Source: Pseudoalteromonas sp. 0303
GTDB lineage: Bacteria; Pseudomonadota; Gammaproteobacteria; Enterobacterales; Alteromonadaceae
Direction: 5' to 3'
Assembly: GCF_013349995.1 (NCBI RefSeq)
Contig: NZ_JABVXF010000023.1
Location: 23,053 to 87,052, forward strand
DNA: 64,000 bases
Numbering within the stretch: the stretch's first letter is position 1; every line of letters starts with the position of its first letter. The notes beneath the pieces are model-generated. The model was not told the origin of the DNA, searched no databases, and saw only the letters and a program-made list of their open reading frames with translations. Position numbers and translations under genes: made by a program. Below are positions 28,133 through 37,405 of the stretch, piece after piece.

Positions 28133-28432
28133 ATGAAACGACGGGTGAAAGCTGAATCAAATCAACAGCAGGCATTTATCAACCAAGTTATTAATGAACT
28201 AAAATCTAACCCAGGTAAGTTAGATATTATTCGCGAAAACCTTAGCTACTATCGCGAACAACAGTTCCTCAAGCGTGGCTTTTTGCTTGCTATTGAGCGT
28301 TTTGATTGGGTATTTGAAGCAAGTAACGATGTAGATCATATCTGTGCGCAAATTTTAGCCGATGATTACATTGGCAAACGTTTGCGCCGCTACCCCTTGC
28401 TATATAAGGGCGTATTGGAACGTACCTATTAG
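28133..28432 (+). CDS. Small cytoplasmic protein, function unknown
   Basis: The 99-residue product is charged and mostly helical in appearance (EELKS- and RENLSYYREQQF-like stretches), with no signal peptide or membrane segment. I do not recognise the family. It starts seven bases after the DUF3081-like gene; a GAGAAG site overlaps the end of that gene, so the pair is likely translated from one message. It ends 77 bases before the AbgT gene. Confidence 0.6.
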   Translation: MKRRVKAESNQQQAFINQVINELKSNPGKLDIIRENLSYYREQQFLKRGFLLAIERFDWVFEASNDVDHICAQILADDYIGKRLRRYPLLYKGVLERTY

Positions 28433-28509
28433 ATATCCCACCGCTAAAACATGATCTGTCCGGTAAAAAATGCTAGGTTAGCGCCATTTTGAAATAATGA
28501 GAACTGGAC

Positions 28510-30105
28510 ATGTCAAAAACTATAAACTCTCACAACACCCATGAGGGTGGTAATAATGGGTTGTTTAACCGATTTTTAGCCACTGTTGAATTTTTGGGTA
28601 ATATGCTCCCCCACCCTATCACTTTATTTGCAATGTTCTGCGTTGCCATTATAGTTTTTAGCGGCATTGCCGATTGGTATGGTTTAAGTGCTATTGACCC
28701 ACGCCCTGAAGGCGCTGCAGGTCGAGACCCTGATGGGGTTATTGAAGTTGTCAGCCTACTTAGCGCCGAAGGCCTTCAGCGCATCGTTACTGGCCTTGTT
28801 ACGAACTTCACCAGTTTTGCACCACTTGGTACAGTACTGGTTGCTCTATTAGGTGTTAGTGTTGCAGAGCACTCTGGTTTACTCTCTGCTGCTATGCGCG
28901 GCATGGTAATGGGCGCATCAAAGCGTTTAGTTACTTTTATGGTGGTGTTTGCTGCGATTTTATCAAATACGGCATCAGAACTTGGCTACGTCGTACTAAT
29001 CCCATTAGCAGCAATGATATTCCACAGTCTTGGTCGTCACCCTCTTGCCGGTCTTGCTGCGGCATTTGCTGGTGTTTCAGGTGGTTACAGTGCAAACTTA
29101 TTGCTCGGCACCATTGACCCGCTACTTGCTGGTATCACCACACCTGCAGCACAAATGATTGATCCAAATTACCAAGTTGGCGCTGAAGCAAACTGGTATT
29201 TCATGATGATTTCAGTATTTCTAATCGCGACTCTAGGTACGTTAGTTACAGAGAAAATCGTTGAACCTCGTCTTGGCAAGTACAACCCAGATGAAGCAAG
29301 CAATGATTTGCCAAAGAACGACATTGCAGGGCTTACTGATAAAGAAAAGTCAGGTCTTAAGTGGGCAGGTGTTTCTCTGTTAGTGGTTTCATTATTACTT
29401 GCTTGGACAATTGTTCCTGAAGACGGCATTTTGCGTAACCCAGAAACAGGCCTTGTTGCACATTCACCATTTTTAAAAGGCATTGTGGTCTTTATCTTTG
29501 TAACTTTTGGTATTCCAGGTTTTGTTTACGGCCGCGTTGTTGGCACCATGAAAAACGATAAAGATGTCATCGATGCCATGAGTAAAAGCATGAGCTCGAT
29601 GGGGATGTATATTGTGCTGGTTTTCTTTGCAGCACAGTTCGTTGCTTTCTTTAAATGGACCAACCTAGGCACAATTTTAGCTATTAACGGCGCCGCTCTG
29701 TTACAAGCATTAAACCTTACTGGCCCAGAAGTATTTGTGCTCTTCATTTTAATGTGTGCTTTAGTAAACTTAAGCTTGGGCTCTTCATCTGCACAATGGG
29801 CTGTAACGGCGCCTATCTTCGTGCCAATGTTAATGCTCATCGGCTATGCGCCAGAGACTATTCAAGCGGCGTACCGAATTGGTGACTCGGTAACTAACCT
29901 TATCACCCCAATGATGAGTTACTTTGGCTTGATACTGGCTGTTGCCACTAAGTATAAGAAAGACATGGGTATTGGTACATTGGTTGCGACCATGCTTCCA
30001 TACAGCATGATCTTCTTTGTTGGTTGGGTTGCATTATTCTACTTATGGGTATTTGTTCTGGGCTTCCCAGTTGGCCCTGAATCACCGATTTACTATCAGC
30101 CTTAA
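28510..30105 (+). CDS. AbgT-family transporter
   Basis: This 531-residue inner-membrane protein belongs to the AbgT family, whose E. coli member imports p-aminobenzoyl-glutamate; relatives such as MtrF and YdaH export sulfonamides. About 11-13 hydrophobic helices are visible, starting with FLGNMLPHPITLFAMFCVAIIVFSGIADW. Conserved blocks include LSNTASELGYVVLIPLAAMIF, GGYSANLLLGTIDPLLAGITTPAAQ and the late NLSLGSSSAQWAVTAPIFVPM followed by RIGDSVTNLITPMMSYF. It is a single gene with a terminator 15 bases after its stop. Substrate is not predictable from sequence; no abgA or abgB peptidase gene adjoins it. Confidence 0.93.
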   Translation: MSKTINSHNTHEGGNNGLFNRFLATVEFLGNMLPHPITLFAMFCVAIIVFSGIADWYGLSAIDPRPEGAAGRDPDGVIEVVSLLSAEGLQRIVTGLVTNFTSFAPLGTVLVALLGVSVAEHSGLLSAAMRGMVMGASKRLVTFMVVFAAILSNTASELGYVVLIPLAAMIFHSLGRHPLAGLAAAFAGVSGGYSANLLLGTIDPLLAGITTPAAQMIDPNYQVGAEANWYFMMISVFLIATLGTLVTEKIVEPRLGKYNPDEASNDLPKNDIAGLTDKEKSGLKWAGVSLLVVSLLLAWTIVPEDGILRNPETGLVAHSPFLKGIVVFIFVTFGIPGFVYGRVVGTMKNDKDVIDAMSKSMSSMGMYIVLVFFAAQFVAFFKWTNLGTILAINGAALLQALNLTGPEVFVLFILMCALVNLSLGSSSAQWAVTAPIFVPMLMLIGYAPETIQAAYRIGDSVTNLITPMMSYFGLILAVATKYKKDMGIGTLVATMLPYSMIFFVGWVALFYLWVFVLGFPVGPESPIYYQP

Positions 30106-30120
30106 TCTTCTTAGAGAGGT

Positions 30121-30149
30121 AAAAAGCCAAGCATTAGCTTGGCTTTTTT
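30121..30149 (+). terminator. Intrinsic terminator after the AbgT gene
   Basis: AAAAAGCCAAGC (30121-30132) pairs with GCTTGGCTTTTT (30137-30148) across an ATTA loop, and the T run continues one base further. Stem and T tract are typical of a rho-independent terminator, and the A run allows function on both strands. Confidence 0.92.
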
Positions 30150-30217
30150 GTACCTGAGATTGTTGAAAGCTAACTTTACGACTATTATTAAGACATTAAT
30201 TTTTATTGTTATTTTAT

Positions 30218-31183
30218 ATGAAAAAGCTATTTAAGCTGTGGTTTCTATTGCACGCATTAAGTGTATTTAATTTATATGCCAATCCAACTAAGCAACTTGA
30301 AACTGCATTTGCAACGTCGTTAGTTTTAACGGATGGGGACAGTATTACTTTGGGGTTTGGTGATTTTGATCCGCAAACACTGTTTGACCCGCAACATGCC
30401 AACAAAGATGAAGACAGTATCGCGCTTAGAAAAAAACTCAGACTCTACAGTATTCCTTATACTTGGCAGCTTGATGAGCCAATTTATCAACACAAACTAA
30501 GTTTGGCCAGCAGGGTAAGCTATTTAAATCAATCAGATTTCATTTCGCTATTTGATAATGTGACTGACGACTATATTTCAGAAACTGTATATAACGGCAT
30601 GATCGGCTTTAATGCCGAAAAAGCACTTGGCTCGAAATGGTCATATCAATTTGGCTTTAATACTCACTACTTACATTACAACAATGACTATGAGTATAAC
30701 TCTCCCGAGTCTAGGCGTAACTTTAAGCCTTTAGCTGAAAATCTTTACACCAACCTCAACAGTAATGCGCTGGTGTTAAACCCAAATGCGACCATGATCT
30801 ATCGCTTACCTAGGCATTGGGGCTATTACGAGTACAAGCTTAACTTCAATTACTACTATGGATGGGCACTCTCTCACCCTGATGGAATAAATAATGCAGC
30901 ACCTGAAACATGGCGCACACTTAATGGTATTAAAGCTAAATTTAACATGTTCAAAATCGGGGTTTTTGAGCAAGCTTTCTACATTAAAGGCCAGCGTATC
31001 GATTTAGGCGGCGATAGTCGCGTAGCATTTGGGACCGATCACTTTTATGAATATGGTATCGGCTTATTATGGGACAGTAGAAAGTGGACGTCATGGTTTG
31101 ACAACTTTGGCATTGGTATCAACATTCACAACGGTAGTAGCCTCGATGGCGCTGCTATTGTCTTGTACTTTAACGAAATTTAA
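30218..31183 (+). CDS. Probable outer-membrane beta-barrel protein (solitary autotransporter-barrel type)
   Basis: The 321-residue protein has a signal peptide (KLFKLWFLLHALSVFNLYA) and a mature part made of alternating amphipathic strands rich in tyrosine and tryptophan, such as YEYKLNFNYYYGWAL and YGIGLLWDSRKW. This resembles the stand-alone autotransporter-like barrel proteins of Vibrio and Alteromonadales, about 300 residues long with no passenger domain. It should sit in the outer membrane; its function is unknown. The ATG at 30218 is used, since the TTG 12 bases upstream has no ribosome site. The gene is single, with a terminator before it and its own AT-rich upstream region. Confidence 0.7.
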   Translation: MKKLFKLWFLLHALSVFNLYANPTKQLETAFATSLVLTDGDSITLGFGDFDPQTLFDPQHANKDEDSIALRKKLRLYSIPYTWQLDEPIYQHKLSLASRVSYLNQSDFISLFDNVTDDYISETVYNGMIGFNAEKALGSKWSYQFGFNTHYLHYNNDYEYNSPESRRNFKPLAENLYTNLNSNALVLNPNATMIYRLPRHWGYYEYKLNFNYYYGWALSHPDGINNAAPETWRTLNGIKAKFNMFKIGVFEQAFYIKGQRIDLGGDSRVAFGTDHFYEYGIGLLWDSRKWTSWFDNFGIGINIHNGSSLDGAAIVLYFNEI

Positions 31184-31256
31184 TACTATTTTTTAAAGAC
31201 AAAAATTTTAAACAGACTATATTCTTAGACATAGTTAAAATTCATGGAAGATTTAT

Positions 31257-32993
31257 ATGAAACATCACCTCGCAATTGCTTGTTCATTATTTGCCTTAAC
31301 GGCTTGTGATAATCCCCCTGAACAAACAGCTAAAACCCTACCTCTGCAAGTGAGTGCTGCAGATGCTATTTATTATGGTGGCGATATTCTTACGATGGCT
31401 GGCGATGAACCAGAATATGCACAAGCAATTGCAACGCAAGGTGAAAAAATCATTTTTGTTGGTGATAAAAACCAAGCACTGGAGCATAAGTTTGGCAAAA
31501 CAAAGCTGATTAATTTGCAAGGAAAAACCTTAATGCCAGGCTTTGTTGATGGCCATAGCCATGTCTATGGTGTTGGTTTGCAAGCCATGGTAGCCAATGT
31601 ATTACCTAGTCCAGATGGTGATGCCAATACCGTTGAGCAAATCGTTAATATTCTCACAGCCGCACAAAATAACCCTGACTACACTACATTTATTGAAAAA
31701 ACGGGTGCTATTTTAGGCTTTGGTTACGATGATGCTGAGCTTGATAGGTACCCGACTAAAATGGACCTAGACCGTGTTAGTATAGAAAAGCCAGTCATCA
31801 TCATTCATACCTCAGGACACTTAAGTGTTGCTAACAGTAAAGCCTTAGCCATGGCCGGCATCGACGAAAACACCGGTAACCCTAAAGGCGGGCTAATTCG
31901 TCGTATGGCGAACTCACAAGAACCCAATGGGGTGCTCGAAGAAAACGCGCACTTTGGTTTACTGTTTAAACTCATGCAGTCGTTTGATCCTGACTTACAA
32001 GATTTAATGCTGCAAGAAGGGCAAAAACTCTACACAAAATACGGCTACACCACAGCACAAGAAGGCCGAGCAACTCAAGAAGCCTATGATTCAATGGTAA
32101 GGGCATCCAAAGCGGATAAATTTGTCATTGATGTGGTTGCCTATGCCGATATGGCCACCAGCAGCAGTTTTATGGACTCACCCTATAACACTAAAAACTA
32201 CACGAATCATTTTCGTATTGGTGGTGTAAAACTTAACTTTGATGGCTCACCACAAGGAAAAACCGCCTGGTTATCTCACCCATACTTAAAAGCACCTGAA
32301 GGCCAAGAGCAAGGCTATGCAGGCTACCCTACTTTTAATGATGAACAAGCCTATCAGTATATTGATACTGCCTTTGCCAATGACTGGCAAGTGATGACTC
32401 ATGCAAATGGTGATGCCGCTATTGAGCAATTTTTAAATGCTGTTGAAAATGCTAATAACAAGCTTGGTAAAAAAGACCGCCGTCCCGTACTTATTCATGG
32501 GCAAACAATTCGTCAAGATCAGGTAAACCGTCTTAAAGAATTAGGCATATTTCCATCGCTCTTCCCAATGCATACCTTTTATTGGGGCGACTGGCATGTA
32601 AATTCGGTGCTTGGTCACCCCCGTGCCGATTTTATTTCGCCCACTCATGCGGTTCTCGAACAAGGATTAATGTTTAGCACCCATCATGATGCACCAGTGG
32701 CCTTGCCAAACGCACTACGTGTATTAGATGCAACGGTTAACCGTACGACTCGTACAGATCAGGTACTAGGCCCAGATCAACGCGTTTCTGTGTATACTGC
32801 ATTACAAGCAATGACGACATGGCCTGCGTATCAACACTTTGAAGAAAGCTCAAAAGGGCAATTAAAACAAGGGATGCAAGCAGATTTAATTATCCTTGAT
32901 AACAACCCGTTGAAAATCAAGCCTGCAGAGCTACATAACTTACAAGTGCTAGAAACCATTAGCCGTGGTGAAACCGTCTACAGCAAAAATTAA
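31257..32993 (+). CDS. Amidohydrolase-family lipoprotein (YtcJ-like)
   Basis: The 578-residue protein begins with a lipoprotein signal peptide (SLFALTAC, lipidated Cys at residue 17), so it is probably anchored in the cell envelope. The rest is an amidohydrolase-3/YtcJ-type metal hydrolase. Visible are the N-terminal beta-sandwich strand GGDILTMAG, the metal motif GFVDGHSHVYG, VIIHTSGHLSVANSKAL, THANGDAAIEQFL, PVLIHGQ, and STHHDAPV late in the barrel. The C-terminal ADLIILDNNPL strand completes the sandwich. The substrate of this family is not known. A GGAAG site precedes the ATG. It is followed 19 bases later by the phosphatase-like gene, suggesting a two-gene operon. Confidence 0.9.
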   Translation: MKHHLAIACSLFALTACDNPPEQTAKTLPLQVSAADAIYYGGDILTMAGDEPEYAQAIATQGEKIIFVGDKNQALEHKFGKTKLINLQGKTLMPGFVDGHSHVYGVGLQAMVANVLPSPDGDANTVEQIVNILTAAQNNPDYTTFIEKTGAILGFGYDDAELDRYPTKMDLDRVSIEKPVIIIHTSGHLSVANSKALAMAGIDENTGNPKGGLIRRMANSQEPNGVLEENAHFGLLFKLMQSFDPDLQDLMLQEGQKLYTKYGYTTAQEGRATQEAYDSMVRASKADKFVIDVVAYADMATSSSFMDSPYNTKNYTNHFRIGGVKLNFDGSPQGKTAWLSHPYLKAPEGQEQGYAGYPTFNDEQAYQYIDTAFANDWQVMTHANGDAAIEQFLNAVENANNKLGKKDRRPVLIHGQTIRQDQVNRLKELGIFPSLFPMHTFYWGDWHVNSVLGHPRADFISPTHAVLEQGLMFSTHHDAPVALPNALRVLDATVNRTTRTDQVLGPDQRVSVYTALQAMTTWPAYQHFEESSKGQLKQGMQADLIILDNNPLKIKPAELHNLQVLETISRGETVYSKN

Positions 32994-33012
32994 ACACTTT
33001 TCAAGGAGTAAC

Positions 33013-33531
33013 ATGAATAAGTTTATACAATTAGCCTGTGCTGCGCTGCTGTCATTTTCAGCATTAGCAGCACAAACAGCTGCTACGCAACTGGATATTT
33101 TGAATCTTAAGGCCCAATCTAAGCATGTGCTAACTTCAGGTCAGCCAAGTCAAACCGATTTTGCCAAGCTAAAACAACTTGGTGTTGAGAACATCATCAA
33201 CCTTCGCGGTGATAACGAAACAAATTGGTCTGAGCAAGAGTTAGTCACTGAGCTTGGTATGAACTATTACCATATCCCTGTGCAATCTAAAGCTGATATT
33301 ACCATTGAAAATGCTACGAAACTTCAGGCTTTGCTCAATGAGCACCAACAGCAAACCACCTTACTTCACTGCGCGAGCAGCAACCGTGTTGGCGCTCTTG
33401 TTGCGCTATACAATGCTATAACCTTGAAAAAGCCAATTGATGAAGCTGTCGAGATTGGTAAGCAATGGGGCTTAAAAAGCCTTGAAGGCGTGGTAAGAAG
33501 TAAAGTAAACGAAGAAGTTGGTCAGCTATAA
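33013..33531 (+). CDS. Secreted DUF442/tyrosine-phosphatase-like protein
   Basis: The 172-residue product has a signal peptide (about residues 1-20) and a dual-specificity-phosphatase-like domain. LTSGQPSQTDFAKLKQLGVENIINLR is the start typical of the DUF442 (Blh) family. The active-site loop is LLHCASSNRVGAL with Cys120 and Arg125, a CX4R spacing and not the CX5R of classical phosphatases, so it may be a phosphatase or a rhodanese-like enzyme. The ATG at 33013 has AAGGAG upstream; an open frame from 32965 lies inside the amidohydrolase gene and is rejected. The last codons form half of a strong terminator stem. Confidence 0.82.
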   Translation: MNKFIQLACAALLSFSALAAQTAATQLDILNLKAQSKHVLTSGQPSQTDFAKLKQLGVENIINLRGDNETNWSEQELVTELGMNYYHIPVQSKADITIENATKLQALLNEHQQQTTLLHCASSNRVGALVALYNAITLKKPIDEAVEIGKQWGLKSLEGVVRSKVNEEVGQL

Positions 33532-33555
33532 GCTGACCAACTATGTATTATTTTT
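33516..33555 (+). terminator. Terminator overlapping the end of the phosphatase-like gene
   Basis: AGTTGGTCAGCT (33516-33527) pairs perfectly with AGCTGACCAACT (33531-33542) across a three-base loop, followed by a T-rich stretch (33547-33555). The stop codon TAA (33529-33531) lies in the loop, so the last four sense codons encode one arm. It separates this gene from the convergent DUF5916 gene. Confidence 0.8.
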
Positions 33556-33562
33556 GCTTAAG

Positions 33563-35815
33563 CTAAAGCTGCCATGCATAGCTTAGCTTAGTGAAGAAGG
33601 TACGCTGATCACGCTCAAGATTCTTCAACGAATCATCTTGGTAGCCTTTATCAGAATAACCTAAATAAAACAGTGTCTGTGAGTTAATCTTGTACGAGTA
33701 CACTAGCTGACTACCATAATCGCGGTTAGTACGGCTTACATCAAATCGATAAGCTTCGTTGTTCCGATCGACATCTTCAAACTGCAAAACGAGTTTCAGC
33801 ATTGAGCGCATATTAAATTTATAATATACGCGTAGATCCGTTAAGTTTGCAGTATAAACACGTTCATTTTGCTGGTTATCTAGATAGCTGTAGCTGTGCT
33901 CTAGTTGCACCTGCCAATGATCGTTTATATCCCATGTCATCTCAGGTTCAATGCGAACCATAGTACCTAAAGCTGCATTACTGTAATCAATTTTACTGCC
34001 ATATTGAGCATACAATAAAAAGCTAATGTCACGAATGGGTCTAAAACCGCCGTAGATATAACCTATGTTTTGATTAAAAAACTCGCCGGCATAAAACTCA
34101 TTACGATGAATAAAGCCAATTTCTGTTTGCGACTGCATCTTACCTTTAAAGGTAAAAAAGCCATCGTATTCTTCTTCGAGTAGCTCGCCATTTTGCGCCC
34201 ATGTTTTATCCCACTCAACATTGTAGCTGTACTCTGTGATTGCATCATCAGCATCAAGATACCAAGTTTGTCCACCGCCTAGTTGTACTTGCTCGTAATC
34301 AACTTTAGCTTGATAACCCAAATCTGAGCGGTATTCTTTACCTATATTTTCGTAATTAGCATAGACTTCGTAATCACGCTTAGTTCTTGTAAATTCAATG
34401 GCATAAGCTTGATCTGATTGATTTTTATCAATGCCATAATAATCAACTAAAAATTCTGAGTTAGTAGTATCTGTGCTTGCTACTTGATACTGCAAACTAT
34501 CTGATTGATTAAACCAGTAACTACCATCTAAAGATAACACCGTATTATGATAATCATCATTTTCACGGTGAGTGCTCATCACACCAATTGTGCCTTTTTG
34601 GCCAATATCAAACTGATAGCGCCCTGCTACGGCTTGCGTTTTATCTGCTAGATTAGCAAAGCCAGAACCTTGATTCGTCGGAAGTAAGACACTGGTATTC
34701 TGATCGTCAGCGTACATAAAACCATAGCTGTGCGCGCCGGTTTTACCTGTTAACTTTAAACCCACATCAGGTTCAGCAATCATTCGCGTATATAAAAGCT
34801 CTAGTTGGCTGGTATCAAAATAAGAGGCGCCATCTAAAAAGAATGGACGCTTTTCAGCATAATAAATTGAGTAAGTAGTATTTACATCAAGTTCAAGTGA
34901 ATCTGCCTCGACCTGCGAAAAGTCAGGATTAATGGTGGCATTAATAACCGCATCTTGCGTCACCCCCCAACGTAAGTCCATGCCCGCTTCAGTATCAATA
35001 TCACCATTTTGCCAATCACCCGGCACTGTGTCTTTGGTATCATGGCGAAGCGCAGTTAAAGTTGGCGTAAGCTGAATGTTTTGGCTTTCTGTCATGTTGG
35101 CAAAGCCTGTGAGTTTATCAAACTGGCAAAAGCTACATTTCACATCTCGGTCAAAACCAACATTCGACATTTGATAATACACATCACGCGGATAATTTCG
35201 CCAAACTGCAAAACTCCACGTTAACTCTGTTTGACCTTTTGGAAAACGAAGTGCAGTGAATGGAATACGCATTTCAACCACATAACCGTCGTCGGTAATT
35301 TGCCCTGCACTGTCCCAAATGGCATCCCATGATGGATCTTCCACCCAATCATCAATATCAGTCATGCGCATATCGCCTTGCGCACCAAGAGGGTTTACAT
35401 AAAACTCATAGCCGGTTCGTTCATCATTGAAGGTATCAATCATCAAGGCAACATTGTCGTCTTGCCAAAGCGTATCACGATCTCGAAGGGCGGCACGAAT
35501 TTGCGAAGGGTCATTATCTTTTGCAATAAAACCAACATACAAGTATTTACCATCTTCATACATGTAAGCATCGGTTTGTACGAGCGGCGTGCCTTTTTCG
35601 GTTGGCTCATTCTGATATTTTAATGGTACTTTTGTGGCGTATTGCCAATGCGACTCATCCATCACACCATCAACGCTAATAGACTCTTTAATATGGGCAA
35701 GGGAGAACTCTGCTTTATCAAATGCATTGGCAGAAAAAGGCACACTAGCAACACTAAGTAAAAAAGTAGGGGCGATTATTTTATTTATTATTCTTTTTAA
35801 GTACTGCATAAACAT
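33563..35815 (-). CDS. CBM9-like / DUF5916 outer-membrane protein
   Basis: The product (750 residues from the ATG at 35815) has a signal peptide ending near SANA and a CBM9-like beta-sandwich over the first 200 mature residues (ISVDGVMDESHWQYA, YVGFIAKDNDPSQI, VALMIDTFNDERTGYEFYVN). A long DUF5916 region with the ISPDFSQVEAD-type stretch (TINPDFSQVEADSLELDVN) and YAEKRPFFLDGASYF follows, then a C-terminal antiparallel barrel ending in LSYAWQL. Such proteins are predicted outer-membrane barrels of unknown function, sometimes linked to polysaccharide use. Start choice is uncertain: GTG at 35827 and ATG at 35809 are also in frame, and none has a clear ribosome site. It is a single gene. Confidence 0.87.
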   Translation of the reverse strand: MFMQYLKRIINKIIAPTFLLSVASVPFSANAFDKAEFSLAHIKESISVDGVMDESHWQYATKVPLKYQNEPTEKGTPLVQTDAYMYEDGKYLYVGFIAKDNDPSQIRAALRDRDTLWQDDNVALMIDTFNDERTGYEFYVNPLGAQGDMRMTDIDDWVEDPSWDAIWDSAGQITDDGYVVEMRIPFTALRFPKGQTELTWSFAVWRNYPRDVYYQMSNVGFDRDVKCSFCQFDKLTGFANMTESQNIQLTPTLTALRHDTKDTVPGDWQNGDIDTEAGMDLRWGVTQDAVINATINPDFSQVEADSLELDVNTTYSIYYAEKRPFFLDGASYFDTSQLELLYTRMIAEPDVGLKLTGKTGAHSYGFMYADDQNTSVLLPTNQGSGFANLADKTQAVAGRYQFDIGQKGTIGVMSTHRENDDYHNTVLSLDGSYWFNQSDSLQYQVASTDTTNSEFLVDYYGIDKNQSDQAYAIEFTRTKRDYEVYANYENIGKEYRSDLGYQAKVDYEQVQLGGGQTWYLDADDAITEYSYNVEWDKTWAQNGELLEEEYDGFFTFKGKMQSQTEIGFIHRNEFYAGEFFNQNIGYIYGGFRPIRDISFLLYAQYGSKIDYSNAALGTMVRIEPEMTWDINDHWQVQLEHSYSYLDNQQNERVYTANLTDLRVYYKFNMRSMLKLVLQFEDVDRNNEAYRFDVSRTNRDYGSQLVYSYKINSQTLFYLGYSDKGYQDDSLKNLERDQRTFFTKLSYAWQL

Positions 35816-35959
35816 CCATTTAGACACTGACGCGCTAGAAACGCTACTTGACTGATTTCAAAGCGATTGTAATTCAGTAAGGTACATTTGTTAATCTAAT
35901 TTTCAGCTTTATGTCATAAAATTTAACAAAATACTCCATTTGTACTAATAAAAGAGCCA

Positions 35960-35996
35960 AAAAAGCCCCATTGCCAAACAGCAATGGGGCTTTTTC
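35960..35996. terminator. Bidirectional intrinsic terminator downstream of the RhlE-type gene
   Basis: A 15-base perfect stem (35960-35974 with 35981-35995) of the form AAAAAGCCCCATTGC closes a six-base loop and has T/A runs at both ends. On the minus strand it follows the helicase stop by about 23 bases and has a T6 tail. It insulates the helicase from the DUF5916 gene. Confidence 0.93.
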
Positions 35997-36018
35997 ATAC
36001 GTTTGTTATCGAAATCTA

Positions 36019-37320
36019 TTACTTTTTAAGGCTTAATTTATTGCCCTTCAAAGATTTGCGAACATTTGCGATTCGTGAACGGTTCTTTGCACGCGCTTCA
36101 CCCGTTGCCTGACCCGAAGCCTTATTTGTACGGCTACGACGTAAATGCGACGGCTTTTTACTAATTTTATCAATCAGTACTTCACGGCTGCTTACTTCGT
36201 AACCTGGTAAAACAACACGCTTGATGCGCTGTCCGATTAGCTTTTCGATATCGAATAAAGTGTTTTCTTCTTCACGGCTCACAAACGAAATTGCTTGACC
36301 CGGCTTACCAGCACGACCTGTACGGCCGATACGATGCACGTAGTCTTCTGCAAGCCAAGGTAGATCGATGTTGATCACACGTGGCAACCCTTCAATATCA
36401 ATACCACGAGCAGCTACTTCGGTAGCGACTAGTACGCGAACTTTACCTTCTTTAAACTCGCGTAAAGCGCGGCGGCGGTTACCTTGGGTTTTATCACCAT
36501 GACAAACAACAGCAGGAATCCCGTCAAGATTAAGCTCTTTTACAAGCTCATCAGCGGTTTCTTTCATGTTTACGAAAACAAGTACCTGCTGCCAGTTTTT
36601 CTTACCAATCAATTCAGATAAAAGCTCTTGCTTACGGCGCTCTTCAACTGGATAAACAACATGTTGCACTGTTTCTGCAGTACTGTTTGTTTGATCTACA
36701 CGAATGATTTCAGGCTGCTTTAGTACTTTACTCGCAAATTGTTTAATTGCCGCCGGGAAAGTGGCAGAGAACAATAAGATTTGACGCGCTTCATCACAAC
36801 CATTAATAACAGTTTGCATATCGTTGATAAAGCCCATGTCTAGCATACGGTCAGCTTCATCAAGCACTAAATGCTTAACATTAGCTAGGCTGATGTTACC
36901 TAAACGTAGATGATCAAGTAAGCGCCCTGGCGTTGCAACCACGATGTCGACACCTGCTTTCAAATCGTTAGCTTGACCCGCTAGATTAATACCACCAAAC
37001 AAGCACACTGTTTTGAGTTCGGTGTATTTTGCAAACGCTTTAAAATTATTAGCAATTTGCTCAGCTAATTCGCGGGTAGGTGCAAGCACTAAAGCACTTG
37101 GTGCATTATTTTCACTAACCGCTGATTCTGATAATTTTTGGATAAGTGGTAAAGCAAATGCAGCGGTTTTACCCGTGCCTGTTTGCGCACTAACAAGTAC
37201 GTCTTTGCCTTTTCTTACCGCAGGAATTGCACTACGTTGAACGGGAGTAAGCGTTTCGAAATTAAGCTCTTCTAATGCCTGTAAAAGCTCAGAAGAAAAA
37301 CTAAATGATTTAAAATTCAT
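36019..37320 (-). CDS. DEAD-box ATP-dependent RNA helicase (RhlE type)
   Basis: The 433-residue protein shows all DEAD-box motifs: Q-motif region FETLTPVQRSAIPAV, motif I AQTGTGKTAAF, Ia PTRELAEQI, Ib TPGRLLD, II LDEADRMLDMGF, III FSATFP, IV VLVFVNMKE, V VATEVAARGIDIEGL and VI YVHRIGRTGRAGKPG. The basic C-terminal tail of about 50 residues (RRSRTNKASGQ, KNRSRIANVRK, KGNKLSLKK) suits RNA binding in RhlE-like helicases. It probably unwinds RNA duplexes in ribosome maturation or RNA decay, particularly in the cold. It is a single gene with a strong terminator behind it. RhlE versus other small DEAD proteins is judged from layout only. Confidence 0.93.
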   Translation of the reverse strand: MNFKSFSFSSELLQALEELNFETLTPVQRSAIPAVRKGKDVLVSAQTGTGKTAAFALPLIQKLSESAVSENNAPSALVLAPTRELAEQIANNFKAFAKYTELKTVCLFGGINLAGQANDLKAGVDIVVATPGRLLDHLRLGNISLANVKHLVLDEADRMLDMGFINDMQTVINGCDEARQILLFSATFPAAIKQFASKVLKQPEIIRVDQTNSTAETVQHVVYPVEERRKQELLSELIGKKNWQQVLVFVNMKETADELVKELNLDGIPAVVCHGDKTQGNRRRALREFKEGKVRVLVATEVAARGIDIEGLPRVINIDLPWLAEDYVHRIGRTGRAGKPGQAISFVSREEENTLFDIEKLIGQRIKRVVLPGYEVSSREVLIDKISKKPSHLRRSRTNKASGQATGEARAKNRSRIANVRKSLKGNKLSLKK

Positions 37321-37367
37321 GCTGTATAACCTGCGGCCATCATATCAAGGGTCGCAAATTATACAGA

Positions 37368-37405
37368 AAAAAAATGACTTTAGTTAGTTATAACTTAACT
37401 AAAGT
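37368..37405 (-). terminator. Terminator at the end of the aryl polyene operon, overlapping the last stop codon
   Basis: On the minus strand ACTTTAGTTA (37405-37396) pairs with TAACTAAAGT (37386-37377) around a nine-base loop that contains the stop codon of the last gene (37388-37390). It is followed by a run of eight T (37368-37375). This is a good rho-independent terminator whose 5' arm is coding sequence. Confidence 0.85.

Noticed and set aside
33563..35815. TonB-dependent receptor
   Set aside because: No plug domain or TonB box; the N-terminus is CBM9-like and the middle is DUF5916.
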